Shown in pieces: positions 34,523 through 42,921 of a stretch of DNA of 64,000 nucleotides. Source of the stretch: Streptomyces sp. NBC_01276. GTDB lineage: Bacteria; Actinomycetota; Actinomycetes; Streptomycetales; Streptomycetaceae. The stretch spans positions 1,674,001 to 1,738,000 of the forward strand of contig NZ_CP108442.1 of the NCBI RefSeq assembly GCF_041435355.1, read 5' to 3'. Under the pieces are notes generated by a model. It made no database searches. It was not told the DNA's origin and was given only the letters and a program-made list of their open reading frames with translations. Numbering within the stretch: the stretch's first letter is position 1; each line of letters begins with the position of its first letter. The position numbers and the translations under genes were made by a program.

Positions 34523-36799
34523 ATGACCATGCAGTATTCAAGCAGTCAATCGGAATCTGACGTTCCGAAACCCGTCACTCCCGCGTCGACCTACCGTCTC
34601 CAACTGGGCCCCGCGTTCCCGTTCGCCGCGGCCGGAGCAGCCGTACCGTACCTCGCCTCGCTGGGCGTGTCACACCTGCACCTCTCCCCCGCGCTGGAGG
34701 CGGTGCCGGGGTCGGCGCACGGGTACGACGTCACCGACCACACCCGGGTACGGGCCGAGCTGGGCGGGGAGGAGGGCCTGCGGGCGCTGGCCGCGACGGC
34801 CCGGGCGCACGGGCTGGGGCTGGTCCTGGACATCGTGCCGAACCACATGGCGGTCCCGGACCCGCTGCGCCTGAACCGGCCGCTGTGGGAGGTGCTGAGG
34901 GAAGGGCCGCGCTCCCCGTACGCGCGCTGGTTCGACATCGACTGGGAGGCGGGGGGCGGACGGCTGCTGCTGCCGGTGCTCGGGGAGCCGCCGCGGGCCG
35001 ACGGCTTCCGCGTCGACGCGGGCGGGGAGGTGCTGCGGTACGGGGAGGGTGACACCGAACGGGAGTTCCCCCTGCGGGCCGGCACGGCCGGGCTGCCCCT
35101 GCCGGAGCTGCTGGCCGCGCAGTGGTACCGGGTCGCCTGCTGGCGGGAGGCCCGCACCGCGTTGAACTACCGCCGCTTCTTCACCATTTCGGACCTGATC
35201 GGGGTGCGGGTCGAGGACCCCGGGGTCTTCTCCGCCACCCACTCCAAGGTGCTGGAGCTGGTGCGCGACGGGGTGCTCCAGGGGCTGCGCGTCGACCACG
35301 TGGACGGACTGGCGGACCCCGAGGGGTACCTGCGGCGGCTGCGGGCGGCGGTGGGCGGGGACTGCTGGGTGGTGGTGGAGAAGATCCTGGCCCGCCAGGA
35401 GCGGCTGCCTCCCGGCTGGCCGGTGGCGGGCACGACCGGCTACGACGCCCTGCACCGCATCGACGGACTGTTCGCCGACCCGGCGGGCACGGCGGAACTC
35501 GCCCGCGCCTACGCCGGCACCACCGGCCTGCCCTCCTGGGAGGCGACCGCCGCCGAGGCGGCGCGGGAGGTGCTGACCGGCGACCTGGCCGCCGAGCTGG
35601 CCCTGCTGGAACGCCGGGCGGGACCGGAACTCGCCCCCGCGGTGCGCGAGTTGCTGATCGGCTACCCGGTGTACCGGCCCTACCCGGGCGGGGAGGTGGC
35701 CGAGGTGGCGGCGGTGGCGGTGTCCGGCCTGGACGGGGTACGCGAACTCGTGCTGCGGGACCCGGCCTTCGGGGCCCGCTTCGCCCAGACCTCCGCCGCC
35801 CTGCGGGCCAAGTCCCTGGAGGACCGCGCCTTCTACCGCTGGGCCCCGCTCCTGTCGGCCACCGAGGTCGGCGGCGAGCCGGGCGCTCCGGCGGTGTCGG
35901 TCGCGGAGTTCCACGCGTACTGCGCGGAGCTGGAACGGGACTGGCCCGCCACGGGGACGGTGCTGTCCACGCACGACACGAAGCGCAGCGCGGACGTACG
36001 GGCCCGGATCGCGGCCCTGTCACAGGCTCCGGGGGAGATGGGGGGTGCGGATGCGGGTGCGGGCAGCTCCGGGGACCCGCAGCTGGGGTGGGTGGCCCGG
36101 CAGAGCGCGCTCGGCCTCGGAGACGTCCCCGACCGGGGGCCCCGGCTGGAGGCGGCCCTGCTGAAGGCCGCCCGGGAGTCGGGGCTGCGGACGTCCTGGA
36201 CCGACCCCGACGAGGAGTACGAGGCCGGCATCGCGGACCTGGTACCCGGGGAGGCGGCGGGGCTTCCCGGGCACCTGACGGAGGCGGCCCGCGCCAACGT
36301 CCTGGGCATGACCCTGCTGCACCTGGCGATGCCGGGGGTGCCGGAGGTCTACCAGGGCTCCGAGACCGAGTACCGGGCGCTGGTGGACCCGGACAACCGC
36401 CGCCCGGCGGCGTTCCCGCGCGGGGCCCTGGCCGCCCTCGACGCAGGCACCGCCCCGCACGGCCTCGCGGCGGAGAAGCTCGCGCTGACGGCGGCCCTGC
36501 TCCGGCTGCGCCGCGACCGGCCCGCGCTGTTCTCCGGCTACACCCCCCTGACGGCCTCCGGCCCGGCGGCCGACCACTGCGTGGCCTTCGCCCGCTCGGC
36601 CGACCTCGTCGCGGTGGCCACCCGGCTCTCCCACCGCCTGGCGGAATCGGGCGGCTGGAGCGGCACCACCCTGATCCTGCCCCCGGGCCGGTGGCGCCCT
36701 GTCCACGGGACTCCGACCGGGGGCACTCACGAGGGACGGGTGGAGCTGGCGAAGCTCCTGACCGGCCTGCCGGCCACGGCCCTGGTCCGGGTGGGATAG
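34523..36799 (+). CDS. treY: Malto-oligosyltrehalose synthase
   Basis: Isomerises the reducing-end alpha-1,4 bond of maltodextrins to alpha,alpha-1,1, the first step of TreYZ trehalose synthesis. The 758-residue protein begins with 'TYRLQLGPAFPFAAAGAAVPYLASLGVSHL' (in parts) and 'GSAHGYDVTDHTRV', both typical. Catalytic segments include 'LVLDIVPNHMA', 'LRVDHVDGLADP' and 'VVVEKILARQE', and the late 'STHDTKRSADVRAR'. The partner treZ is about 7 kb downstream on the same strand and glgX is upstream. No strong ribosome site is seen before ATG 34523. Confidence 0.95.
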   Translation: MTMQYSSSQSESDVPKPVTPASTYRLQLGPAFPFAAAGAAVPYLASLGVSHLHLSPALEAVPGSAHGYDVTDHTRVRAELGGEEGLRALAATARAHGLGLVLDIVPNHMAVPDPLRLNRPLWEVLREGPRSPYARWFDIDWEAGGGRLLLPVLGEPPRADGFRVDAGGEVLRYGEGDTEREFPLRAGTAGLPLPELLAAQWYRVACWREARTALNYRRFFTISDLIGVRVEDPGVFSATHSKVLELVRDGVLQGLRVDHVDGLADPEGYLRRLRAAVGGDCWVVVEKILARQERLPPGWPVAGTTGYDALHRIDGLFADPAGTAELARAYAGTTGLPSWEATAAEAAREVLTGDLAAELALLERRAGPELAPAVRELLIGYPVYRPYPGGEVAEVAAVAVSGLDGVRELVLRDPAFGARFAQTSAALRAKSLEDRAFYRWAPLLSATEVGGEPGAPAVSVAEFHAYCAELERDWPATGTVLSTHDTKRSADVRARIAALSQAPGEMGGADAGAGSSGDPQLGWVARQSALGLGDVPDRGPRLEAALLKAARESGLRTSWTDPDEEYEAGIADLVPGEAAGLPGHLTEAARANVLGMTLLHLAMPGVPEVYQGSETEYRALVDPDNRRPAAFPRGALAALDAGTAPHGLAAEKLALTAALLRLRRDRPALFSGYTPLTASGPAADHCVAFARSADLVAVATRLSHRLAESGGWSGTTLILPPGRWRPVHGTPTGGTHEGRVELAKLLTGLPATALVRVG

Positions 36800-36826
36800 A
36801 CGCGGGGCCGGCGCCGGGTGCCCGTC

Positions 36827-36855
36827 GGGGACTCGGGCGGCTCGCCCGAGTCCCC
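36827..36855. terminator. Hairpin terminator after treY
   Basis: Arms GGGGACTCGGGCG and CGCCCGAGTCCCC pair perfectly over 13 bp around a three-base loop, 27 bp after the treY stop and 61 bp after the convergent I36 gene's stop. It could serve both transcripts. Confidence 0.75.
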
Positions 36856-36916
36856 TTCGGCCTCCCCCTGCGAGGACGGAAAGCGGCTGCTGCGGGGTTG
36901 GGCGTGGACCGGTGGG

Positions 36917-37504
36917 TCAGCAGGGGCTCACGTACCAGACCCAGCGCCAGTCGGCCGCGGGGTCGTAGCTGAGCCCGCCGGGCGAGGTCCAGCGGACGAC
37001 CTGGTCCTGGGAGTAGAACCTCGCGTACAGGTTCGAGCGCTGGTTGTTGATCCACGAGCCGGTCGTGTTCCACGTGATGCGGAACAGGTGGTTGCAGGTG
37101 AACATGTCGAGCCGGTCACCCGTGTAGTTCTCGTACATGTAGGCGCACACGTACGAGTAGCGGCAGCCGCCCACCGTGTCGCCCGGGACCGCCGCTCCAC
37201 CGAGGTCGCGAGCCTTCTGCTCGCCGGGCAGCGCGAGCAGCAGCTCACCGCCGGGCAGGGCGATCTTGTTGGCGCCGATCTGGGTGCCCTTGGTGCTCGC
37301 CAGGTAGCCGTCGACCCGCTCCTGCAGGCTCTTGGCCTGGGCGGCGTTCAGGCCGGCGCTCGCGGCCTGCGCCGCGAAGTCCGCGCGCGCCCCGTCGGCG
37401 GCTCCGGCGGCGCCCGGTGCGGCCATGAGCGCCAGGAGTGCCATGACAAGGGCGGCGAGGACCTTGCCCAGCCCGTTGGACCGTAAGATTCCGTGCTTCG
37501 TCAC
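36917..37504 (-). CDS. Secreted peptidase inhibitor family I36 protein, TTA codon
   Basis: A 195-residue exported protein. GTG 37504 follows GAGAGG. A signal peptide runs to about residue 36 ('VLAALVMALLALMAAPGAAGA'-like core, AGA/ADG cleavage). The mature C-terminal domain has the Cys/Tyr-rich pattern of I36 inhibitors ('CRYSYVCAYMYENYTGDRL', 'NHLFRITWNTTGSWINNQ') with four cysteines likely paired. I36 proteins inhibit metallo- or serine proteases and have a beta/gamma-crystallin-like fold. Codon 7 is TTA (37484-37486), so translation should depend on the bldA tRNA and development. Confidence 0.82.
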   Translation of the reverse strand: MTKHGILRSNGLGKVLAALVMALLALMAAPGAAGAADGARADFAAQAASAGLNAAQAKSLQERVDGYLASTKGTQIGANKIALPGGELLLALPGEQKARDLGGAAVPGDTVGGCRYSYVCAYMYENYTGDRLDMFTCNHLFRITWNTTGSWINNQRSNLYARFYSQDQVVRWTSPGGLSYDPAADWRWVWYVSPC

Positions 37505-37680
37505 TGCGTTGCCTCTCTGCTTCACACTTCGGCACCGTGCCGGCCACCACTGTGTGGGAGGCATCGGCCGGCGTCGATGACACGGAGCGCAGATTGACTG
37601 CGCACCGAGCGCAGACAGGCCGCGAACGAGCGGGAGTTGGCCGACGCCGCGCTATCCCGACGGCCCGCCGACGGCCAACT

Positions 37681-38703
37681 ATGGACGTGTACACATCACC
37701 GTGGGGCGGGGGCTTCGTGACAGGTACACAGACGGTCAGCGTCCGCGCGCGGAACGGTTTCGAGTCGTGGGCGGGCATGGTCGGCGACCTCGTGATGCCG
37801 GTCTCCATCACCAGCCCGCACATCGAGCACTTCCGTGGCACGGCGACGGCGCTCGACCTCATCCATACCGACCTGTCCGGGTTCGCCTTCTCACCGATGT
37901 CCGCCCGGCGCGGCCCGGGGCACATCCGGCGCGCGGACCCGGAGAACTACTTCCTCTTCCTCGTCCACGGCAGCCCGGTCGGCTTGGAGCAGAACCGCAA
38001 CAACGCCCTGCTCCGCGCCGGCGACATGGCGCTCTTCGACTCCTCGCACCCTTTGAGCTGCGAGTTTCTCGACGAGGGCCGACTCTCGCGCGTCTCCCTG
38101 CTGCGGGTGCCCCGGAGCACCCTGGCGCTGCCCCAGAACCACGCCGACCGGCTCCTCGGCACCCGGCTCGCCACCGGCACCGTCTCGGGCACCCTGCTCG
38201 CCTCGTACCTGACCGGGCTGCGCACCCACGCCGAGCACTCCGACCCCGCCGAGCTGTCCCGCCTCGGCGCCGTCGGCATCGATCTGTGCGCCGCTTATCT
38301 CGCCGTGCAGTCCGGCGGCCCCGGCGCGCTGCCCGCCGAGACCCGCCGTCAGGCCCTGCTGGCCCGGATCCGGGCCTTCGTCGACCACAACCTGCCCGAC
38401 CTGCGGCTGGGCCCGGACTCCATCGCCGCCCACCACCACATATCCGTACGGCTGCTCCATTCGCTCTTCCGCGAGGAGCCGGAGACCGTCGCCGCCACGA
38501 TCCGCAGGCTCCGCCTCGAACGCAGCCGGGCCGACCTCGCCGACCCGAGGCTCGGCCACTCCAAGATCGGCGAGATCGCGGCGCGCTGGGGCTTCCGCCA
38601 CCCGGCGGACTTCAGCCGGGCCTTCCGCCGCGCGTACGGCATGCCGCCCAGCGACTACCGCCGCCTGGCGCTGTTGCACGGTGCCGGACACACCTGTCAG
38701 TGA
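37681..38703 (+). CDS. AraC-family transcriptional regulator
   Basis: A 340-residue regulator. An N-terminal AraC-like ligand domain ('FESWAGMVGDLVMPVSI', 'PENYFLFLVHGSPVGLEQNRN', 'LLRAGDMALFDSSHPLSCEF') is followed by a C-terminal double helix-turn-helix ('PDSIAAHHHISVRLLHSLF' and 'IGEIAARWGFRHPADFSRAFRRAYG' in parts). The ATG at 37681 has no clear ribosome site; GTG 37717 preceded by GGGCGGGGGC is an alternative start. It is divergent from the secreted I36 inhibitor and may control it or the surface-protein remnant downstream. Confidence 0.85.
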   Translation: MDVYTSPWGGGFVTGTQTVSVRARNGFESWAGMVGDLVMPVSITSPHIEHFRGTATALDLIHTDLSGFAFSPMSARRGPGHIRRADPENYFLFLVHGSPVGLEQNRNNALLRAGDMALFDSSHPLSCEFLDEGRLSRVSLLRVPRSTLALPQNHADRLLGTRLATGTVSGTLLASYLTGLRTHAEHSDPAELSRLGAVGIDLCAAYLAVQSGGPGALPAETRRQALLARIRAFVDHNLPDLRLGPDSIAAHHHISVRLLHSLFREEPETVAATIRRLRLERSRADLADPRLGHSKIGEIAARWGFRHPADFSRAFRRAYGMPPSDYRRLALLHGAGHTCQ

Positions 38704-39243
38704 GTCGCCTGTGCCCTGCCGGGCGCTCTGGTCGTCGTGTCGGGCGGTCTGGTTCGCCCCGGGCCTTGCGCCGACACGCACACGGGGCCGGATTGGCGGC
38801 TTGGCCGGAGACGGGACTCGCATCTCTGAGGGACCCGCCCCTCCCTCACTTCCCCGTGGACCGTTCTTTTGGGGGGTTCCCGTCGGTGTTCGGATTTCCG
38901 TGACGGGCCGGCCCGTCACGGGGAGACGATGAGACTGACGGGAACCCCCCAAACCCACTCTGATCCGGGCCGGCCAGGGTCCCGCCACCCCTCCACCGAG
39001 CAGCGGCCTCGTCGTGCCGCGCAGTAGAGGCGGGTTCCGGCACGGTGGCGGGTCCGCGGGCGTCGCCGGGTCTATCTCTTGACGGAGACAACCCACTCAC
39101 CAGGAGCAAGCCCTGGGCCTCATCCACCGGCTGAAGCCGGCTGAAGCCGCCCCGGACCCGTCCGGGTGGCCGTGGGGACGGAATGCCGTTGTACGGGAGT
39201 GTCCTCGCCCCGCCCCACGCGCCCGGCTCGATCATGCCGTGCC
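38704..39243. other. 540-bp gene-free region with nested palindrome
   Basis: No ORF here has family-like composition. It holds the nested inverted repeat at 38868-38953, a tandem CGGCTGAAGC decamer (two copies, about 39126-39145), and a TTGACG at about 39078 without a good -10. It separates the AraC gene from a damaged surface-protein gene and may itself be partly degraded sequence. Confidence 0.6.
38868..38953. repeat. 86-bp nested inverted repeat
   Basis: Outer arms TTTGGGGGGTTCCCGTC (38868-38884) and GACGGGAACCCCCCAAA (38937-38953) are perfect over 17 bp. Inside lies a perfect 24-bp palindrome (38898-38921; half-site CCGTGACGGGCC). The RNA would form a long stem with a second hairpin at its tip. 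It may be a bidirectional terminator or a MITE-like remnant with terminal inverted repeats; no target-site duplication is evident. Confidence 0.7.
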
Positions 39244-40087
39244 ATGGCACCTGGTGAACTCCGCCGGAAACGGGTCCCGCGGCGCCGTTGGATCCTCGGG
39301 CTGGCGACGGCGGCGCTGCCGGCCTCGGCCCCCTCGTACGCCGCCGCGGCGGAGCCGTTCCCGAGCGGGGCTCCCTCGGCGACGGCGGCACGGGCGCCGT
39401 CTGCCCCCAGGACGGGTGGCTCATCCCCCACGGCCATCCGGCCCGCCCGGCCCATCCGGCCCATCCCGCCCATCCCGCCCATCCGGCCGCTCCGGCCGCT
39501 CCGGCCCTCCACGGCGGCCCCTGGTGTCCCCCGCGCCACTGCGGCCCCTGGTGCCCCCCGATGCCCTGCCCCGGCGGCTCGCCCGACTGCGGCGGGCCCG
39601 GCCTGCCCGGCACCGGGGCGGTCAGGGTGCTCAAGGAGGACGAGAACACGGGCGCCCCGCTCTCCGGCGCCGTCTTCCAGCTGTGGGAGGAGACCAACGG
39701 GATCCCGGGCCTCCAGACGCCGGCCTCGACCCGGACACCGCGATCGGGGCCCCCTGCACCACCGGGCCCGACGGCCTGTGCTCCCGCACCGTGGAGTTCG
39801 GCATGTACTACTGGGAGGAGACACAGGCTCCGCCCGGGTACGAAATTCCGATCAACCCGGTGTTCGGCCCGCTCGTACTGCAGCCGGAAGACGCCGCCGA
39901 CGGCGTGACGTTCACTGCCGAGAACAGGCCGGAATCCGAAGCGCCCGAAGCCCGTCAGCCCCTCCGCCCCTCCGCACGGGCCGCACCACCGGCGATTGAC
40001 CGATCCGCTCGAACACGGCCGCGACCGGACTCCACCAGTTCCACGGCAAGGCTTTGGCCAGCGCTTTTGGTGCAGATTCGGGACTGA
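39244..40087 (+). pseudogene. Frameshifted SpaA/prealbumin-like surface protein
   Basis: Homology is spread over all three forward frames. From ATG 39244 there is a Tat/Sec-like signal ('[24 protein letters not shown]'-type, in parts). A second frame (about 39400-39715) then carries a His-Pro-Ala repeat, Cys/Pro-rich '[16 protein letters not shown]' and the SpaA-like start '[20 protein letters not shown]'. A third frame finishes the domain ('[20 protein letters not shown]', '[12 protein letters not shown]'). The second shift is near 39715-39725, where one extra base would restore 'GLQTPGLDPDTA'; the first lies about 39340-39420. Either the gene is decayed or two sequencing errors occurred in GC-rich DNA. 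Intact relatives are cell-surface, isopeptide-forming-like proteins. Confidence 0.7.
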
Positions 40088-40116
40088 GCGAGCGGTAGGG
40101 GGCGCGCGGGACGGGC

Positions 40117-41358
40117 ATGGCATCCCTTGTGACCCTCCTCCGTGACATGCGCTACCCCACCCCGCAGGAACTCGCCCTGGCCGCCCGGGCGCTGGTGGCC
40201 GAACATCCCGACCGCGCCGGGCTCCGGCAGACCGGTGTCTCCCGTGCCGGGCGGCCACTGTGGCTGCTCTCCGTCGACGGGCGGGCCGGCGGCGGTCCGC
40301 GCCGGGTGCTCGTCGTCGCCGGGGCCCATGCCAACGAACCCGTCGGCGGGGCGACCGCCCTGGAGCTCGCGCGGCGGGTGGTCCGGGACGGCGGTGGCGG
40401 GGCGGACTGGCACTTCCTGCTCTGCGCCGATCCGGACGGCGCCGAGCTGCACCGCACACCGCGCCCCCGCTCGCTGCTGGACTACCACCACAACTTCTTC
40501 CGGCCGCCCGGTCCCGAACAGCCGGAGTGGGCCCCGTCGTTACTCGCCCCGGACCGGCTCCCGCCCGAGACCCTCACGCTGACGGCCCTCCTCGACGAAC
40601 TGCGCCCCGTCCTGCAGGTCTCCCTGCACGGAACGGACCTCGGCGGATCCTGGGTGCAGCTCACCCGGGACGTCCCCGGCCTCGCCGAGCCGTTCGCGAA
40701 GTCGGCCGCCGAGCTGCGGATCCCGGTGGAGACCGGGGCTTCCGACGCGGCCGGCTGGGTCTCCCCCGGGCCCGGCATCTTCGTGATGCCGGAGACGGGG
40801 GCCGGGCCCGCCGGGGCGTTCCACCCGGAGGACACTCGGCTCAGCACCTGGTGCCACCCGGGTACGACGGCGATCGTCGAAGTCCCCATGTGGGCCTCGG
40901 ACCTGGTGGACGACCCGGCCCCGCACCCGGACCCGCGCGGCGCCCTGCGGATGCTGGCCGGCCGGCTCACCGAGGACTCCGGGCGGGTGGCCGGCCTGCG
41001 CTCCGGAGCCCGGGGCACCGATCCCGGGTCCGCCGCGCTGCTGCGCGCCGTGGACTGGACGCTCGGGCTGATCCCCCGGATCACGGCCGAGTGGACGGGG
41101 TCCGGAGCCCCGGCCGAGGCCACGGCGGCTGCGGTCGGCAGCATCGACGCGTTCGGACGCAGACTGTCGCTGCGCGCCGCCGCGATGCTGCTCCGGGTGC
41201 TGCGGACCCAGGGGCATCCGGCGGCGCCGGGCCTGGACCGGCTGATGACGGGGTGGTGCGAGGAGTTCGCGGCCCGCTTCCAGGCCCGCTGGGTACCGGT
41301 GTCCACACAGGTGGAGCACCAGGTCCGGACGGTCCTCGCCACGTACGAGCGGCTCTAG
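40117..41358 (+). CDS. M14-family zinc carboxypeptidase, TTA codon
   Basis: A 413-residue metallo-carboxypeptidase-like enzyme. Zinc ligands appear as His71-x2-Glu74 ('GAHANEPVGG') and His171 ('VSLHGTDLG'), and the general base as Glu255 ('AIVEVPMW'). No signal peptide is seen, so it is probably cytoplasmic, acting on peptides or peptidoglycan fragments. Codon 142 is TTA (40540-40542), implying bldA dependence. ATG 40117 follows GGGACGG; ATG 40147 is an alternative. It has no operon partners. Confidence 0.82.
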   Translation: MASLVTLLRDMRYPTPQELALAARALVAEHPDRAGLRQTGVSRAGRPLWLLSVDGRAGGGPRRVLVVAGAHANEPVGGATALELARRVVRDGGGGADWHFLLCADPDGAELHRTPRPRSLLDYHHNFFRPPGPEQPEWAPSLLAPDRLPPETLTLTALLDELRPVLQVSLHGTDLGGSWVQLTRDVPGLAEPFAKSAAELRIPVETGASDAAGWVSPGPGIFVMPETGAGPAGAFHPEDTRLSTWCHPGTTAIVEVPMWASDLVDDPAPHPDPRGALRMLAGRLTEDSGRVAGLRSGARGTDPGSAALLRAVDWTLGLIPRITAEWTGSGAPAEATAAAVGSIDAFGRRLSLRAAAMLLRVLRTQGHPAAPGLDRLMTGWCEEFAARFQARWVPVSTQVEHQVRTVLATYERL

Positions 41359-41378
41359 ACCGGGCCGGGGACCAGGTC

Positions 41379-41403
41379 GGCCCCGCCCGTCACGAGCGGG
41401 GCC
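41379..41403. terminator. Bidirectional hairpin
   Basis: Arms GGCCCCGC and GCGGGGCC (8 bp) with a nine-base loop lie between the stops of the convergent M14 gene and the small membrane-protein gene. A shared terminator is likely. Confidence 0.6.
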
Positions 41404-41412
41404 CGTCGGCGG

Positions 41413-41538
41413 TCACGCGGCCCAGCCCCGGGCGACGACGACCGCCACACAGGCGATCCACGCGACCGCCCCGAGGGTCACGGCCACCGCCGCCCACCTG
41501 CCCCTGCGCGCCCGGTCCCGGTACCCGCCGTCGCTCAC
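41413..41538 (-). CDS. Single-pass mini membrane protein (41 residues)
   Basis: GTG 41538 opens 41 codons encoding a short basic N-terminus (SDGGYRDRARRGR) and one clear transmembrane helix ('WAAVAVTLGAVAWIACVAVV') ending in 'ARGWAA'. The start overlaps the stop of the upstream small gene by GTGA, and composition is typical of real coding sequence, so this is very likely a gene although it is under 50 codons. The function is unknown; positive-inside rule predicts a cytoplasmic N-terminus. Confidence 0.65.
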   Translation of the reverse strand: MSDGGYRDRARRGRWAAVAVTLGAVAWIACVAVVVARGWAA

Positions 41539-41723
41539 CGGGCCGCCCCGGACGTGTGCGGGTGGTTCGCCAGCTCGGCGTTCTGCACCGTGACGGCGGA
41601 CAGGTTCCCGACCGCCCAGGCGAGCCGCCTGGTCTCCGCCAGCGCTTCACAGACCCCGCACCCGGGGGTCGGGACCGGCTCCAACGGGTCCTGCGGGTGC
41701 GGGCGTGCGTTCGCGTCGTACAC
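41535..41723 (-). CDS. Small conserved Cys-x2-Cys protein beside XRE-DUF397 pair
   Basis: A 62-residue protein starting at GTG 41723 with 'YDANARPHPQDPLEPVPTPG', then 'CGVCEALAETRRLAW' and a C-terminal 'NHPHTSG'. Short proteins of this form (Pro-rich head, one Cys-Gly-x-Cys knuckle, Asn-His-Pro-His end) recur in actinomycetes next to XRE/DUF397 pairs. The function is unknown. It is divergent from the XRE gene by 104 bp and overlaps the mini membrane protein by 4 bp, forming a two-gene operon. Confidence 0.75.
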   Translation of the reverse strand: MYDANARPHPQDPLEPVPTPGCGVCEALAETRRLAWAVGNLSAVTVQNAELANHPHTSGAAR

Positions 41724-41827
41724 CGCCGCTCCTCTCCGTAGTCGTTCCGCTACCAAGGAGCATCAGCGTGGCCTAGAGTCGAAATCTCTTCAACTTACCG
41801 GCTCTGACAGACAAGTTGGGTGTGCAC

Positions 41828-42658
41828 ATGGTGTACCGAAAGGAACTGGACCCCGATCGTTCGCCGGGCGCCGCGTTCGGAGCACGTCTACGCAGGATGC
41901 GGGACGAACACGGCTGGACACAGGCCGAGCTGGCCGAGCGGGTGGGCTGCTCCGGGGCTCATGTCTCTGCGGTGGAAACTGGTCGGCGTACGCCAACTCG
42001 CCAATTTGCAGCAAGCATTGACAGAGCTCTCGGCACCGGGGACAGGTTCGAGCGGCAGAGTCAGGCGGTACGGCACACCGCACTGCTGGAAGGGTTTCCC
42101 GAGTACGTCAGGCAGGAGGCGCAGGCGGCGGAGATCCGGCTCTACGAAGTGGGCGTCGTCCCAGGGCTGCTCCAGACACCCGACTACGCGGCAACGCTGG
42201 AAGCCGATGCCGTACGGCGGCAGGCGATCACGCCCGAGCAGGCGGCGGAGCGCGTCGCGCTGGTGGCGGAGCGGCAGGCCACGTTGTCGCGGTCACCGTC
42301 GCCCCTGATCTTCGCGGTGCTGGACGAGGGGTGCATTCTGCGGCCCATGGGCGACCGGGTAACCATGGAGGCACAGTTCGAGAGGCTGCTGGAGTTCGCC
42401 GAGCTGCCGAACACGGTGCTCCAGATCGCCCCCTTCACCATGGGGGCGCGCAGGCCGTTCAGCCTGCCCATCACCGTGCTGACGCTGCCCAACAGGGCCC
42501 TGATCTCCTACGCCGAGTCGGCGCAGCGCGGCCACCTGGAGCGAGAAAGCACTTCCGTTCTCCCCGTGCTGACGGCCTACCATCAGTTGCAGGCCGAAGC
42601 GCTCTCCCAAGCGGCATCAGTGGCCATGATCCAGAAGGTACGAAAGGGCACTCCGTGA
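41828..42658 (+). CDS. XRE-family regulator with DUF5753 domain
   Basis: A 276-residue protein. The N-terminal Cro/C1 helix-turn-helix (about residues 15-70) reads 'FGARLRRMRDEHGWTQAELAERVGCSGAHVSAVETGRR' across two parts. The rest is DUF5753 ('EIRLYEVGVVPGLLQTPDYA', 'LDEGCILRPMGD'). Such regulators pair with DUF397 proteins in Streptomyces and resemble toxin-antitoxin or BldB-like developmental modules. A CAACTT/AAGTTG inverted repeat (41791-41818) just upstream of the ATG may be its operator. The DUF397 gene overlaps the stop by GTGA. Confidence 0.9.
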   Translation: MVYRKELDPDRSPGAAFGARLRRMRDEHGWTQAELAERVGCSGAHVSAVETGRRTPTRQFAASIDRALGTGDRFERQSQAVRHTALLEGFPEYVRQEAQAAEIRLYEVGVVPGLLQTPDYAATLEADAVRRQAITPEQAAERVALVAERQATLSRSPSPLIFAVLDEGCILRPMGDRVTMEAQFERLLEFAELPNTVLQIAPFTMGARRPFSLPITVLTLPNRALISYAESAQRGHLERESTSVLPVLTAYHQLQAEALSQAASVAMIQKVRKGTP

Positions 42659-42861
42659 CGACCGAACCCCACTGGTACAAGTCCTCATACAGCGGCAACG
42701 GCGGCCAGTGCATCGAGGTCGCGACCAACCTCGCCGACTCCCTCGGGACGGTCCCCGTCCGCGACTCCAAGACTCCCGGCGGCCCCGTGCTGAACGTGGC
42801 CGCCGGAGCGTTCGCCGCGTTCGTGGACGGCGTCAAGGCCGGAGCCCACCGGGCCCTCTGA
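42655..42861 (+). CDS. DUF397 domain-containing protein
   Basis: A 68-residue protein with the full DUF397 signature ('WYKSSYSGNGGQCIEVA', 'VPVRDSKTPGGPVLNV', 'FAAFVDGVKAG'). It is translationally coupled (GTGA) to the XRE-DUF5753 gene. DUF397 members act with their XRE partners in development and antibiotic control; overproduction phenotypes are known for some pairs. No membrane segment is present. Confidence 0.92.
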   Translation: MTTEPHWYKSSYSGNGGQCIEVATNLADSLGTVPVRDSKTPGGPVLNVAAGAFAAFVDGVKAGAHRAL

Positions 42862-42921
42862 CCGCCCCCGGCCCCGCCGCTCCCCGCCGGAGCGCCGGGG
42901 CCGACCCGGGGCGGCGGGGCG

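Noticed and set aside
36818..37486. Plus-strand frame over the I36 inhibitor
   Set aside because: The opposite strand has a signal peptide, Cys-rich domain and ribosome site; the plus frame has none.
38704..39243. A transposable element
   Set aside because: Only an inverted repeat is seen; there is no transposase and no target duplication, so MITE is left as a possibility, not a call.
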